A stretch of 64,000 nucleotides of DNA from Dacryopinax spathularia (taxonomy: Eukaryota > Basidiomycota > Dacrymycetes > Dacrymycetales > Dacrymycetaceae), in NCBI GenBank assembly GCA_037974965.1, contig JBBPFI010000003.1, positions 248,001 to 312,000 on the forward strand, in the 5' to 3' direction. A program made the position numbers and the translations under genes. This document shows, in pieces, positions 35,042-47,857 of this stretch. The notes under the pieces are model-generated. The model was not told the origin of the DNA, searched no databases, and worked only from the letters and a program-made list of their open reading frames with translations. Position 1 is the stretch's first letter. Each line of letters starts with the position of its first letter.

Positions 35042-38000
35042 TCAGAACGCCCGCCCTGGCGTCTTCTTCCGTATCCGGGGCGTAACGTCGATCGCCCCGC
35101 CCTTATGCTTGTTCAGGACCCGCTTCTTCTCCCTCCTCCGCTCTTTGTGGCTCTTCACCTGCCTGTCGGCTTTCTTCTTCGGGCTCAGCGCAGCTCGGAG
35201 GGAGATACTGCTCAGCGGCCCGGCGCCTTCTCCGTCCAGCATCACTGGGCTGGGACTACGCTCCGGGACATACGCGTCCCGGGCGGGGAATATGATGGGC
35301 GAAACGACGACCATGCTCCTCCCCACCAGGTCAGGGGCAAGCAGCGTGTCGTCGCCTTCATGATCAACCGCGAAAGCGGCTACAGAAAGGCTCATCTCCA
35401 TCCCGGCTTCTACGCCCTGCGCCCGAGCACGCCGGAACCATTGTCCCAGGGGCACAGAATCGAGTCGCGTAAGATGGCGCATGATTGCGTTATCCCCGGA
35501 ATCTTCCATGTCGTCCTCGCCTTCCGCTTCAGAGCTAGGGATGCTCTCGTCGTACAGGAAATAAGACGTGTCGAGCAGGTCGTCCAGGTCGAGCGCGTCG
35601 GGTGTGGATTGGCGCAGAGGGGCGGGGTCAGGTTCGCCGAGGGAGGAAGCGGCGGACCCGAATGGCTCTTGGTTGTCCTCGTGCTCCGAGTAGGCAGTAC
35701 GTTGACGTTTCGAGCTGGTGGAGTAGTACCAGCTCGCCTCGCTCCGGCTGCTGCTCTCCCTCCTACGCTTTTGCCCGCCGGCCCAGCAGTCTAAGCCGGT
35801 GCCGCGCCGGATCTTGGCGAACGGAGAGATACCCTCGCTGTCTTTCCCGTCGACGACGAAGATCATACTTTTCACGGGGGTGGTCCAAGTTGACAGTCTT
35901 GGAAGAGGATGGGGGCGCATGGCTTTGTTCGACGAGGTCGTACGAGCGAGCGGTTTGGCAGGTCGAGCGGGCTTGCTCGGCGTGCTCTGGACAGCCGGCG
36001 CTGGCGTGGGTGCTGGGGTCGGAGGGACCGCAGCGGCGGCAGAAGCGATGACACTTGCGAGCGTCGGTGCAGGCGGCGGAAGTGGAAGGTCCATCCCAGT
36101 CGGAGGAAGGAGAATCGTATCCACCAGACCCTCCATCCCCAATGCATTCCCCTGCGCCGCGGCTAGCTCGGCATCCCGTTCCCTAGACCTCGAGCGGACA
36201 AGCCCAAGCTCAAGCATCGCCTCTGCTTCTTCCCGTCTCAAACCGGGCACGTCCTCCTCGTCTGTCGTCTCGCCCTCCCCGGTCCACTCACTCGATTCCT
36301 CAGAGTCGTCTTCCTCGATATCGCCGTCGGCTTCGCTAAGCGCTGATCCGGGGGGCGGAAGAGGCGTGAGGGGGCCGAGGAGCTCGTCAGGCTGCGAAAG
36401 AGGGACAAATGCAAGCCTCTCGGGCTCTGGGTCAGGAGGGGTCGTGGGTCCCTCGCCCTCGGCGCCAGCGGGACCAGCAGCGTCGCCTGAGCCAGTGGGG
36501 GCTTCGTCCTCAGAGGGGAAAAGCTCCATCATCTCCATCTCGCCGTCGCTTGCGCTTGCGCTGGCCGAGCCGAGCGAACTGTGTTCCCACTCACCGCCGA
36601 AGACGAGTCGGCCATCGCCGTCCTCAACGAGGACCATCTTCGGCCTCCTCTCACGCCGGCGGCGTTTATGCGACTTGGTGCGCTTCTCATCCGCCGAGCG
36701 TTTCCCTGTCGCAGGGGCGGAAAGGGCGCGGGACTTGCCTTTGGATGAAGCGGGACTATGACTCTTCCCGCGCTGCTGTTGGTGGCTTTTCTTCGTACGG
36801 AGGAAAGGCCCAGAGTCGGCAGCATAGTCCCACCCTTCGCCCTTGACGAGTGCGAGCCCAAAGCTGCCGCTCCTCGCATCCTCCTCGTCCTCGTCAGACT
36901 CGGTCTCTTCGTCGTCCGTCGCTGCGAGGCGAGGAGCAGAAGTAGATCCAAGACCGTCATAAAAGTCGGAGGAGAAGTCGGAGAAATCGGATAGGTGGGC
37001 AAAGAAGCGGTCTTCTTCTTCGTCGGAGGACTCGGTCCAGTCGGGTTCCTGGTCCTGGACGGGCTGAAGAGCGGGAGAGACAGACTCGGGCCGGTGCGGA
37101 GAGGCGGTACCCTCTTCCGCACCGGGGACAGCATCGGTATCTCCATCCCCATCCTGCTCTTCTTCGTCCTCTTCTTCCTCTTCGTCGTCGTCTGGACCGG
37201 TCAAGGCTGCCTCGTCAGAGCCGACATCCTCCCCGTCCTCCGCACGACGCTCGCGCTCCCGCCTCATCCCCTTCTGCCACGCCCACTTTCTCCGCTTCCC
37301 CTCCCTCCCGCCATCTCCTTTCCACCTCCCCTCATGTTCCCACACAATCGCCCTCTCCTCTTCCTCCTCAAGCTCACTATCGTCGCCCAAGTCCAAGTCG
37401 AAGGAATCATCACTCTCGCCCTCTTCCCCCTCTTCCGAGGAGTCAGAGTCCGACACGCCAGAAGCAGAGTCAGAGGCGTTGGAAGAAGTGAACGCAGAGA
37501 CGAAAGTGGGGAAATCGTCCGATCCCCTCCGTGCTCGAGGGGTACCAGCATCGTCCTCCTCCAGATCGGTGAGAGTACTCGTGCTCTCTTCTTCCTGCAG
37601 CGCCTGCTGAGCAGCAGAGCGCGCAGCGGCAAGAGCAGCTTCTTCCGCTTTCTGGCGCGCGGCAAGCTCGGCTTTGCTCGGTCTGCCACGCTTGCGGGGT
37701 CCACCATTGGCAGTGACGGTTGTGGTGGGCGACTGAGAAGGTGGGTGAGACTCCGTCTTGACGTTAGGCGCTGAAGTAGTAGAAAGAGGCTTGACCCGGA
37801 TCTTCAGGCCGGACTTGGTTTCTTCTTCTTTCTTGACTGTCGCCGCAGGGGGATTGGTTTTCTTCTTGGTTTTTTTAGGCGCATTAGCGCTAGCTGGGAA
37901 GACGCCAGCAGTCGGTCCATGGCCGGCTGGAGGGTTCAGCGCGAACACGCCGAAGGTGCCTCCGGTGTTATGTATATGCGGTGCCCCTCCAGGTTGGGCA

Positions 38001-38317
38001 AGGGGTACGCTACTGAGCGGTCCTTGTTTTTGGTACGTAGGTGCGGGCGCGGATGGTGGAGGAGCAGGTTTTGTGTTTGTGGTCGAGGAGACCTTGACTG
38101 CCCCGCACGTACATTCGAATTCGCACACGGGGCAAATATCGCCCTCAATGTCGATGATGGCGTCTTCCCCCATCGAATCCATTTGTGTTGTTGCTCTACC
38201 TGCTGTAGTTAGTGATGGAGCAGGAGCAGAAGCGAGGTGGTGTATGATGTTCGTGGTTTGATGGATGTTTTGTATAGGTGGCCGAGTGGGGTTGTAGTAC
38301 TGAGGCTGGAGTGTCAT
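35042..38317 (-). CDS. Large acidic protein with N-terminal Cys cluster, unrecognised
   Basis: One open frame of 1091 aa, the longest exon here. Near residues 60-75 is a compact CPVCEFECTC (C-x2-C-x3-C-x-C) that could bind zinc. A KIRVKPLS motif and an AT-hook-like GPRKRGRPSKAELAARQKAEE follow (about 200-225), then very long Asp/Glu-rich runs (about 270-470) and basic patches (KRTKSHKRRRRERRPKMV). The C-terminal third has better-ordered segments (LDCWAGGQKRRRES, NAIMRHLTRLDSVPLGQWFRRAR, RSMVVVSPIIFPARD) and ends in Lys/Arg-rich sequence. AT-hook plus acidic and basic blocks suggest a nuclear, chromatin-associated protein; this is inference and no named family is assigned. No intron was needed, unusual for this window. 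Confidence 0.8.
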   Translation of the reverse strand: MTLQPQYYNPTRPPIQNIHQTTNIIHHLASAPAPSLTTAGRATTQMDSMGEDAIIDIEGDICPVCEFECTCGAVKVSSTTNTKPAPPPSAPAPTYQKQGPLSSVPLAQPGGAPHIHNTGGTFGVFALNPPAGHGPTAGVFPASANAPKKTKKKTNPPAATVKKEEETKSGLKIRVKPLSTTSAPNVKTESHPPSQSPTTTVTANGGPRKRGRPSKAELAARQKAEEAALAAARSAAQQALQEEESTSTLTDLEEDDAGTPRARRGSDDFPTFVSAFTSSNASDSASGVSDSDSSEEGEEGESDDSFDLDLGDDSELEEEEERAIVWEHEGRWKGDGGREGKRRKWAWQKGMRRERERRAEDGEDVGSDEAALTGPDDDEEEEEDEEEQDGDGDTDAVPGAEEGTASPHRPESVSPALQPVQDQEPDWTESSDEEEDRFFAHLSDFSDFSSDFYDGLGSTSAPRLAATDDEETESDEDEEDARSGSFGLALVKGEGWDYAADSGPFLRTKKSHQQQRGKSHSPASSKGKSRALSAPATGKRSADEKRTKSHKRRRRERRPKMVLVEDGDGRLVFGGEWEHSSLGSASASASDGEMEMMELFPSEDEAPTGSGDAAGPAGAEGEGPTTPPDPEPERLAFVPLSQPDELLGPLTPLPPPGSALSEADGDIEEDDSEESSEWTGEGETTDEEDVPGLRREEAEAMLELGLVRSRSRERDAELAAAQGNALGMEGLVDTILLPPTGMDLPLPPPAPTLASVIASAAAAVPPTPAPTPAPAVQSTPSKPARPAKPLARTTSSNKAMRPHPLPRLSTWTTPVKSMIFVVDGKDSEGISPFAKIRRGTGLDCWAGGQKRRRESSSRSEASWYYSTSSKRQRTAYSEHEDNQEPFGSAASSLGEPDPAPLRQSTPDALDLDDLLDTSYFLYDESIPSSEAEGEDDMEDSGDNAIMRHLTRLDSVPLGQWFRRARAQGVEAGMEMSLSVAAFAVDHEGDDTLLAPDLVGRSMVVVSPIIFPARDAYVPERSPSPVMLDGEGAGPLSSISLRAALSPKKKADRQVKSHKERRREKKRVLNKHKGGAIDVTPRIRKKTPGRAF

Positions 38318-38998
38318 GGTTTGTGCATATACTCGTGTATATGCGGAGTGCTGTGGATGTTTGAGGAGCCAGGGCTGGGACGGCTTCTGCCTGCTCTTCT
38401 GGGAGGTATTGTTGATGCTGGAACAAAGCCTGTTACCAGCAACGACGACGACGAGGAGCGGGAGGTGGTCGTGTGGATGGAGAAACGACGACGGATGATG
38501 GTTGCTCTATAGAAGGGAAAGGGGGGAATGAGGCGGAGTGGTGTTTGGTGTGAGGCGGCGGAGGGAGGGAAAAGTGGAAGCAAATGTAGCCAAATTTCTG
38601 ACCACACACTGAGCGCCCTTTCACCCGCGGATGGGGGCAGGCGTCCAAAGGGAAAGCAACCGAAGTGGAATTGTGCGGGCCCAGAACCGCGCGGTGATTT
38701 CCTACCCATTCTGACCCCGTGCCCACTGTGCCCATGTGAAGCCGCATTAGCAGCAGCGGGAATAATTGAGAAGTCGGGCGGGTAAGGGTCTGAATCGGTG
38801 GCGCTGTCGTTTTTCGGGCGGTGCCGAACGACCGGCTGGTGGACAGCGCGATTTTTTGGGACCCTTTGGCAGAGTGACCGGTTGTGAGTCTTGTGACGGT
38901 GTACTACTCTCTACTATTGCTTCGCTGCTATTGCACGACACTACTGTGCTTTGATACCCCTTCTCTTCTGAAAGAGTCACTCTGACGGCAAGACGACA
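38318..38998. promoter_or_regulatory. Divergent promoter region of acidic protein and BFR2 genes
   Basis: 680 bp between start codons. No coding ORF and no motif I can defend. Confidence 0.4.
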
Positions 38999-40894
38999 AT
39001 GGCTCGTCTCTCCCTGGCAGAACAGATCGCCCTGCTCGACGCACCTCCACAAGATATCGACCCCGAAGACGCACTCCACGCTCATCCTCATCCCAAGGCT
39101 GCCGGAGTAGACGAGAATGAGGCAGCTGAGGGAGAAGTGGACGTAGACGGAAGGTCGCATTATGTGGATGTTGGACCGTCCAGGCTGCGCTCGATCGCGG
39201 CTGATCCGACGCTGATGGAGGGGAAGTACGAGGGCGTAAAGGCTAGTCGGGGGAGCTTGTTTGATACGCTGGAGTTTGAGGAGAGTGAGGAGGACGAGCA
39301 CTCGGAGGAGGAGGAGGAAGCAAGCGAGGATGACGATGAGGAGGAGAAAGGAGAGCAGGACGAAGAAGAGAGAGAAATTTCCTCTGTGGTTAAGCACACA
39401 CAGGCTGGCCGAACGTCATCCCGATCTTCAAAGGAGGAGGAAGAAGAGCAGGATGAGGAGGGATCGAGAGGCGACGACGACGAGTCCCAGTCCGCCGACG
39501 AGGCCAATACCCCTCCTCCTCAGCCCAACGGCCACTCCATCCAAAAATCAGTCTCCTTCGCCGACCCTTCCACTTCCTCACCACCTCCCACCACCCTCAC
39601 AACCCCCCCAAGCACCACCACCACCACCCCCTCCAACCCCCAACCTGCACCCACTCCAGACGCTCTCAAAGGCCTCACCCTCCTGCGCCAAACAAGCACG
39701 CACAACGCCCTCCTCACAGCGCGCATCTCCTTCCAGCGCACACTCACATCCTCGAACCGCCTCCCCCTCCCAGCCCACATACACGCATACACGTCACACC
39801 CCGATGCGGTAGACGTTGTGCGAGAGCTTGAGAGGGAGCTGAGGGGGCTGGAGGAGGATGTGTGGGATGTGAGGAGGACGATGCTGGAGAAGAACGGGGT
39901 TTCCCTGCCCCCAAGTTTGGGAAAACGAAAGCGTAGCTCCATATCCGACCACCCTACATCCGACTCCAACGACGACACCGACGACGACTCCAACCACGTG
40001 CAGGAAGAAGCAGACTTCGCCCAATACCTCCTCGAGGCGCATACGCTCCACTCGGCCCTCTCAGCCCACGCCCACCCGTACACACTCCAAACACTCAGGA
40101 AATGGTCCCAGAAGATCCTACCTGTTCATGCGGGCTTATTTGATGCTTCTTCTTCTTCGGCGGCGGCGGCGGCGGGGGGGCAGATCTCGAGGTTTGCACT
40201 GCAGACCCAGGCGCGCGAGGCTGCTGGAGGGGGGAGGGACGCGGTGCAGGCTGTTGAGGCCGCTTTGGCCCCTGGGGAGCGGGTGAGGTTGGTACGAAAA
40301 GTGAGGAAGCAGGGCGAGGGTCGGATTGGCCCTCAACCTCATACCAGCGCCGAGCAGCCAAATAGTGCCACGGGTGAAGGCGAAGAAGAAGACCCGGAGA
40401 TATTCGACGACTCCGAATTCTACGGCCTTCTCCTCCGCGAGATCCTCGATTCCCGGCGCACCACCTCCTCCACTCTCGCGGACGGCTCCGTCTCCTCCTC
40501 CGCACTCGACTCCCTCCTCCCGAACCGCCGCTCAAAGCTCTTCAAAAAGCCCGTCGACACACGCGCCAGTAAAGGCCGCAAGATCCGGTATGAAGTGCAT
40601 GAGAAGCTGAGACACTTTATGGTCCCTATGCCTCAGCGGGCTTTCTTGCCGAGTGCGGTGCTCGCTGGGTCTGCCGCGGCGGGGCGGGGAGGGGTGGAGT
40701 GGGGGGAAGCGCAGGTTGATGAGCTGTTTGGGAGCTTGTTGGGCGGGGCGGCGGGTCAGTCTGCTGCTCCGCCGGAGGAGGAGGTGAGGACGAATGGCAC
40801 GAATGGCGTGAATGGGCATGTGCGGGATGCGGAGGATGCGGGTACGGGCATGGATGTGGACGTTACGGTCGGACAGCTGCGCGTGTTTGGCTAG
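38999..40894 (+). CDS. BFR2: Bfr2/AATF (TRAUB family) ribosome biogenesis factor
   Basis: A single exon of 631 aa. It begins MARLSLAEQIALLDAPPQDIDPED and SLFDTLEF, then a long Glu/Asp/Ser tract (about 95-185), the AATF-type LKGLTLLRQTSTHNALLTARI helix and FQRTLTSSNRLP block, and a C-terminal TRAUB region with FYGLLLREILD, TRASKGRKIRYEVHEKLRHFMVP and VDELFGSLLGG. In yeast this protein is an essential component of the small-subunit processome in the nucleolus, needed for 18S rRNA processing. Length is close to yeast Bfr2 plus extended acidic and Thr/Pro inserts. Confidence 0.94.
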   Translation: MARLSLAEQIALLDAPPQDIDPEDALHAHPHPKAAGVDENEAAEGEVDVDGRSHYVDVGPSRLRSIAADPTLMEGKYEGVKASRGSLFDTLEFEESEEDEHSEEEEEASEDDDEEEKGEQDEEEREISSVVKHTQAGRTSSRSSKEEEEEQDEEGSRGDDDESQSADEANTPPPQPNGHSIQKSVSFADPSTSSPPPTTLTTPPSTTTTTPSNPQPAPTPDALKGLTLLRQTSTHNALLTARISFQRTLTSSNRLPLPAHIHAYTSHPDAVDVVRELERELRGLEEDVWDVRRTMLEKNGVSLPPSLGKRKRSSISDHPTSDSNDDTDDDSNHVQEEADFAQYLLEAHTLHSALSAHAHPYTLQTLRKWSQKILPVHAGLFDASSSSAAAAAGGQISRFALQTQAREAAGGGRDAVQAVEAALAPGERVRLVRKVRKQGEGRIGPQPHTSAEQPNSATGEGEEEDPEIFDDSEFYGLLLREILDSRRTTSSTLADGSVSSSALDSLLPNRRSKLFKKPVDTRASKGRKIRYEVHEKLRHFMVPMPQRAFLPSAVLAGSAAAGRGGVEWGEAQVDELFGSLLGGAAGQSAAPPEEEVRTNGTNGVNGHVRDAEDAGTGMDVDVTVGQLRVFG

Positions 40895-40983
40895 CTTATT
40901 GTTACTTAGGATCTAGTAATAGTAGATGGTATATTGCATGCTGGGTAACCCATATCCCGACCGATACTACACGAAAGCGCTCC

Positions 40984-43446
40984 CTAAATCCCATACAAGC
41001 CCGAGCTCGTGCGTCTATCATAGCTCCCAAACCCTCTGCCATCTGCAAAGCCCAGCCCGGCGCTCGTTCGTCTCCCCTCGCCCTCTAGGAAGATGGGCAT
41101 GTCCCGTGCGATGGGCATCCCGGCGATCACGCGCTGCATGTCTGTCCACTCGGAGTCGCGTGGTGCGGCTAGGTCACCGATGTCGACGATGTGCACTCGG
41201 CCTTCGGCGGACCCGATTGCTGCTCGTCGACCTTCTTTTGGCTCCCAGACAAGTTTGTTGAGAGCACGGGGAGAGATGTTGGATGAGACGACCGGAACCT
41301 GCGCCAAACAAATCAGGCCACTAAGGTCGAGGAATAACATTTGAGCTCACATCGGTGTCAGCGTTCACGTTCCAGAGATCGAACTTGCCAGACCCGTCTA
41401 CCGAGCCAAACAGAGCTGGATGCTGCGGGTGCCACTTGACGTCGTAAATTGGTTCATCGGCACCCTCGAAGGTATGCAAGGGATGGACTTCATGAGGCTG
41501 CTGGCCCTGCTGTACTTGCTGCACTTGGCCAGCAACGGGTGGACGACCACGCCACAGCTTGATCTTCCAGTCCATACTCGCCGTCAGGAAGAGGTCGGAA
41601 AAGTCGACTGCTCCCGCGACCTTGTGGCATGAGAGGCTGGTCACGGGTGCACGGTGAGACCGATAGACATCGGCATTGTTCAAGCCGGCCTTGACGCCGG
41701 CACGGTCGTGCCTCAAAGCTTGATACACGCTTCCTTCTTCCGTTCCGACGTAGAATGTTGACGTCTCGTTTGGCGGGAAATCCATTGCGCTGACAGCCAC
41801 GTCGTCGGTTTTGCTGTGTCCACTATGACTGAGCTGGATGAAGTCCTGCGGTTGGGCGAGCATATCGACCAGCCAGCTGTTGATCTTCCCATCCGTATCG
41901 GCCGTGATCAAGTTGTGCGCATTCTGGGTTCCCACAACTTGCATGTTGTATACGGGGTAGAAGTGACCTCCGAGTGAGGAGCGCGTCGTCTTCAGCACTG
42001 GCAGATGTCGTCCGTGTCTGGTATCCCAGAGCAGTATTTCTCCAGAGTAGGTCCCGCCAAAGACGAGATTGGAATGGTAAGGAGAGAATTTGACGGCAAG
42101 AACATCGGACTAGCCAAGTCAGCGAGTCGGCCATATCAACAGCCAGCCTGCTCACCTGTGAGTGGAAGACAAACTCTGGTCTTTCCAGTAAGTGCATGTT
42201 CCATACTAGGACCACTCCGTCCGGATCATTGAGGGCACTCGGATTCTTGTTGTAAGCAGCGACAGTGAGTTCCGGGAACTTGTGGGACCAGTCCACATCC
42301 GTGACGGAGCGGTTCTTGGTCCATCGATCGTCGAAGAAGGCGCATACACGCTTCACTTTCTCTCCCTCGAGCTCGTCTCTGAGCAGAGCTTAGAAAGCCT
42401 TTCACAAGATGGGAAAAGGTTGCGTACGCGGCCAGATCTGCGCTGATGCGGTAGTCTCGGGTGTAGTCATACCGATCCTGCAGGGCTCTTTGTACAATTT
42501 TGGAGGATTGGTCAACAAAGTCGATGAAGCCCGGATCTTGCAGGATACTGGTGCGCTCCTCTTCAGTCAACTCTGGTGGGATGTCAGATCGTCCGCGGAC
42601 TTGAGAAACTGCTCGCACCTCGTATTTCCTCCTCCAGCTGCTGTTCCATCCGTATTGATTCCTCCTCAATCTCACGTTCTCTTGCCGCCCGCTCCGCTTC
42701 CTGTTCCTTTTGCACTCGAATACGGATATCTTGCTCCTGAGTCTCGTCATCTTCCACACTGTCAAGATCCGCCGTCTGGATCTCCTTGTTGTACATGACC
42801 TTTTGCTATGCGATCGCATTAGCACCATCTGACATGCGAGTATGAAGACAGGCATACCTTCTGAGGTAGTTCGAACAAGTCCTGTTCGACATCGATGAGA
42901 TCGACTGTAACCCTCATAGGAGATGGCCTGTCACAGCACTTCAGACCGCAATGCCAAAGACATGGGCAGGCTAAGTACATACTCGAAGCCTTGACCAGAC
43001 GAGTCGTGCGCAAGGCCGGACGGCGCCGAGCCGTAGGCCAGCCTATCTGATCCAGCATCGCTCTCTCTTGCGGACGAGGATAGACCGGACACGCCAAGTG
43101 CGGGAGTCGGTACTCGGCCTGGTCCTGGTGATGGTGGCACCGACGATCTCGATCGCGGAAGATCGCTGGATGTGCCCACTCCAGCTTCGCTCCTCGGCCC
43201 TAACAGAGACGTGACAAGATCGTTGACGTCTGACAGCGGTAATCTCGAAGCTGCAGGTGTAGACGTCTGGAATTATGTCAGATTTGATTGATGCACAGAG
43301 CTGGGCAAGCGCACCTCGCTCTCTCTTCGTGACGCGGCCTCTGCTAGCGAAGCGGCTCTCCTCTCATCACGCAGCCGCCGTATCTCAGCAAGCTTAGCCT
43401 TCTTCGCCTCAATCTCCGCTCTTCGATCTTTACTTGAAGAAGACAT
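40984..43446 (-). CDS. Cytoplasmic dynein intermediate chain
   Basis: Eight exons, complement(40984..41298, 41351..42109, 42156..42378, 42428..42572, 42619..42799, 42858..42927, 42983..43266, 43315..43446), 702 aa. The N-terminal 45 residues form a charged coiled coil (RRAEIEAKKAKLAEIRRLRDERR), the region that binds dynactin p150 and NudE. A Ser/Pro-rich linker follows, with KEIQTADL, resembling the LC8 light-chain binding motif. Then come ELTEEERTSILQDPGFIDFVDQSSKIVQRAL and WD40 repeats (VWNMHLL, LLWDTRHGRH, KLWRGR, FDLWNVN). It attaches cargo and regulators to the dynein motor for nuclear migration and spindle positioning. The 46-nt intron after EEEIR is required: read-through gives non-family sequence. 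Confidence 0.95.
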
Positions 43447-43673
43447 GGTACTCAACGCCTTGGCGGGGTTACAGAGCTGTATGATCGCTCTATGATCGCA
43501 GGGACAGTGCGCTTGCGAGGGTCGCGACGCGACTTTCTTGCGCCACATTCCTCACGCGCCGTGCAGGCTGGCATGCAGCGACCTTGACGTGCAAATCCGC
43601 AAACATCGGACAACATAGTATATGGCTACATTCAATTCTTTACTACTTTATGCTAGCGCTCCGGAGAACGCTC

Positions 43674-45031
<1,358 letters not shown>

Positions 45032-45761
45032 CTTCGATATTACACGCGAGGCAAAAGTTCGCAAAGGTTGCATGAGAACACCGATAGTCTGCCATGCTGC
45101 CTAATTATATATCGACAGCGTAGCTCGGGACGAGGATCCATGCCCTCCACAAAATCAAATGGGGACGCGACCTTACGTAACAAGGGTAACTGACGACACC
45201 GTCGACCGGACAATGCGCTCTCGGACCGGACTTCTTCCCTTTACGGGCAACTGGCCCAATGGCCGGGAATAGGCTCACTCTGGAAAGACGGATCGCCGGA
45301 GGAGCAGACCCGCGGTGTTTCTTCGGTCAGTGGATCTGCACAGGGCAATGCTTTGCGAACTGGCATTCCGTCAAGAGGCTCATGGAGATCTCAAACTTTC
45401 CCTCGACTATCCGGACAGCAATGGCATAAGCGGAGAGCCTGGCTGGATTGCAACTAGGGTGCATACCTTGCGTATCTGCTTTAGTTCGTCCCAATCACTC
45501 TAGGGATCACAACATCTGCAGGGCAATATCGCTCCCACCAACGCACTATGTTCTCGTGGCCGCTCGACCAAGGATACAAAGAAACATTCAGAAGCATTCC
45601 GTTCCTGTCCAGACCCTGACTTCGTCTCCTCCATGAGGACCACCATCTGACCGCTGCGGGAAACTGCGTAAGCTGCGAGCGCAAGCGAGGCTGCTCTCTT
45701 GCCTGTTCATAAGGCAGCGCACTCGTTTTGTTCTGGGCAAAACCGGTGCAACGTGTCCCAA
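45032..45761. promoter_or_regulatory. Divergent promoter region of AKR and beta-lactamase-like genes
   Basis: 730 bp between start codons without coding signal. No confident motif. Confidence 0.4.
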
Positions 45762-47857
45762 ATGACCTGGAAAGCTGCTCTACTCTGGCTATACAGCTTG
45801 TCGACTGCGTTCGAGCTCCCGCTGACTTCTGATGGACCTGCTAAGATCGCGCATACTGGCGTCTTGAGCAATGTAACAAAATATGTCGATCAGCTCGCTC
45901 GGGAGTTCAAGATACCCGGTCTCTCCGTAGCCGTCGTCTATGCCGACAAGGACGAGCCGGAATACCTGAATTGGGGTATACGCTCGGAGGACGGCGATCC
46001 TGCTAGCGAGGATGTGCGCTGAATCTACACATTGCACACCTGAAGCCTGAACAACGTCTGTAGACTCTCTACTGTATCGCATCCAACTCCAAAGCGTTTA
46101 CGGCCACCGCGCTCGGACTCCTCATAGACGACTTCCAGCATGGACGAAATGTGACTCCCTTACCGCCTGATGTTGAGCTCAGCTGGAAAACGAAGGTTGC
46201 CGAACTCTTGCCGGAGGAATGGAAGCTCAAGGACGAATGGGCTTCGTCCAAAGCGAACTTGATCGACATGTTGAGCCATGTCACCGGTTTACCCAGGTCT
46301 GACGTTGCACTTCAATAGCTTTCATGGGTTCCTCTGAACGAAGAACAGGCACGAGTTCTCGTACGCTGGCGGGGAGACTGTGGAAGAACTTGTCCGGCGA
46401 CTCCGATATCTCTCGCCGACCTACGAGCTCCGAGAGCAGTTCCAGTACAACAACCAGGTCATCTCCCTATCTCCGTTTACCGTTCGATCGTTTGCTAAAT
46501 TGTCGCAGATGTACATGACAGCCTCCTACATCATCTCAAAATACTCCTCCCAAAGCCACATGTCCTTCGTACAAGATCGGCTGTTCAAACCCCTCGGCAT
46601 GGAATCATCGACCTTCTTCCCTCAAGTGGCTCACAAAACCGGCAAGCTCGCCGAGAACTGGATAAACACGGCTGGGCCGTATTTTAACGAAACTAGGAGG
46701 ATACCATATTTCCTCAAGGATTGGACGGATACGAATATTGCGCTGAGCGCCGGGCCGGGAGGTGTGATCGCTAGCACCAAAGACCTGGCAAGCTTCTTAT
46801 GTTCAGTCCCTAGTCTGCGAGCTGAACTGGTGGACAGACCCGCTGGGTTCGGACGCTTCTTCTGGACGGGAAAGATCCTTCGAGTGGAGAGCAAGTCATT
46901 CCGAAGGACGTGCTTGAGACCATCACATCTGGTCATTCCGTGGTGAACGGCAAAGGGATCTTCCCCGAGCTATCCTCGCAAGTATACGGAGCAGGCTGGG
47001 AAAGGTGGTCCTACGCCGGACATGAGGTCAGCCTCGCCTCTCTCTTAGTCATTTGCCTGCTAACCGTGGAGGTGGATGCGAAGATGGTCCAGCACGGAGG
47101 GAGCGTCCCTGGGTTTAGCAGCCTGATCACTCTACTCCCGAATGACGGAGTGGGGATCATCCTCCTGAGCAACGGGGATGGACAGGCAATAAGCCAGCTA
47201 GCACTAACGGGGCGGATAATCGAGGAGCTGTTCAGCTTGCCTCATCTTGATTGGCCCGGACGGTAAGCATCACCGTTTTCTGCTGATCCGGTCTGTGCTT
47301 ATCTACTACGCTATAGTTTGCGCAATGTCACCGCTGCCAGCGAAGAAGACCGTACTCCCAAGCCAGGGCATACGCCCCTGAAATCAGAGTCAGAGGGAGA
47401 ACTAATCCCTCTCAGCAAGTTCGCAGGCACATACCTAAACCCAGGCTACTTCGGCAACCTCACGCTCTGCGCCTGGCCCTCCCTCGAGCCCGACAGTGCC
47501 TGCACAAAGGTCCTTTCAGACTACGCATCCGTCGACCCCGATTTCCCCTCCCAAAACCATACAACCCTCTACGCGCACTGGGACCGCCTTTTTCTCAGCC
47601 ACATAAAACTCGAGCGAACGGGCAACACAACGTTTGAGGTTAAGGCGGAGAATTTGTTTCCGGATGGGTGCGGGAGGGATAGGAGCCCGTTTTTTGTGAG
47701 GCTGAATAGGGAGGGTGGGGCGATGGTCGAGTTTGGGCTTGCGGAGGGTGGGGAGGTGAGGGGGTTGGGTGGGTGGGGGCTGGCGGCGGGGCCGAGGGAG
47801 AGGGTGCCGGGGGAACCGGAGGGGAGTAGCGAGGTTTGGTTTGATAGGGTTTTGTAA
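45762..47857 (+). CDS. Secreted beta-lactamase-fold serine hydrolase
   Basis: Seven exons (45762..46013, 46064..46296, 46350..46458, 46509..46787, 46838..47026, 47084..47262, 47327 region start 47317..47857), 593 aa. The start MTWKAALLWLYSL is a signal peptide. The class C beta-lactamase/penicillin-binding fold shows its three motifs: SNSK (S91-x-x-K94, nucleophile and base), Y195-N-N, and H358-G-G in VQHGGSVPGFSS replacing KTG. GLPRHEFSY and LFKPLGMESSTFF are typical of fungal members. The C-terminal ~170 residues form a separate beta-rich domain. Several NxS/T sites fit secretion. It is probably an esterase or peptidase on small substrates, not necessarily a drug-resistance enzyme. The intron at 46788-46837 starts with GC, not GT. 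Confidence 0.88.
46788..46837 (+). other. Probable GC-AG intron
   Basis: The 50-nt interval begins GCAAG, ends GACAG, has a CTGAAC branch-like site, and joins phase 0 codons to give STKDLTRWVRTLLLDGK, the expected family sequence. Reading through leaves the frame of the family. Confidence 0.7.
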
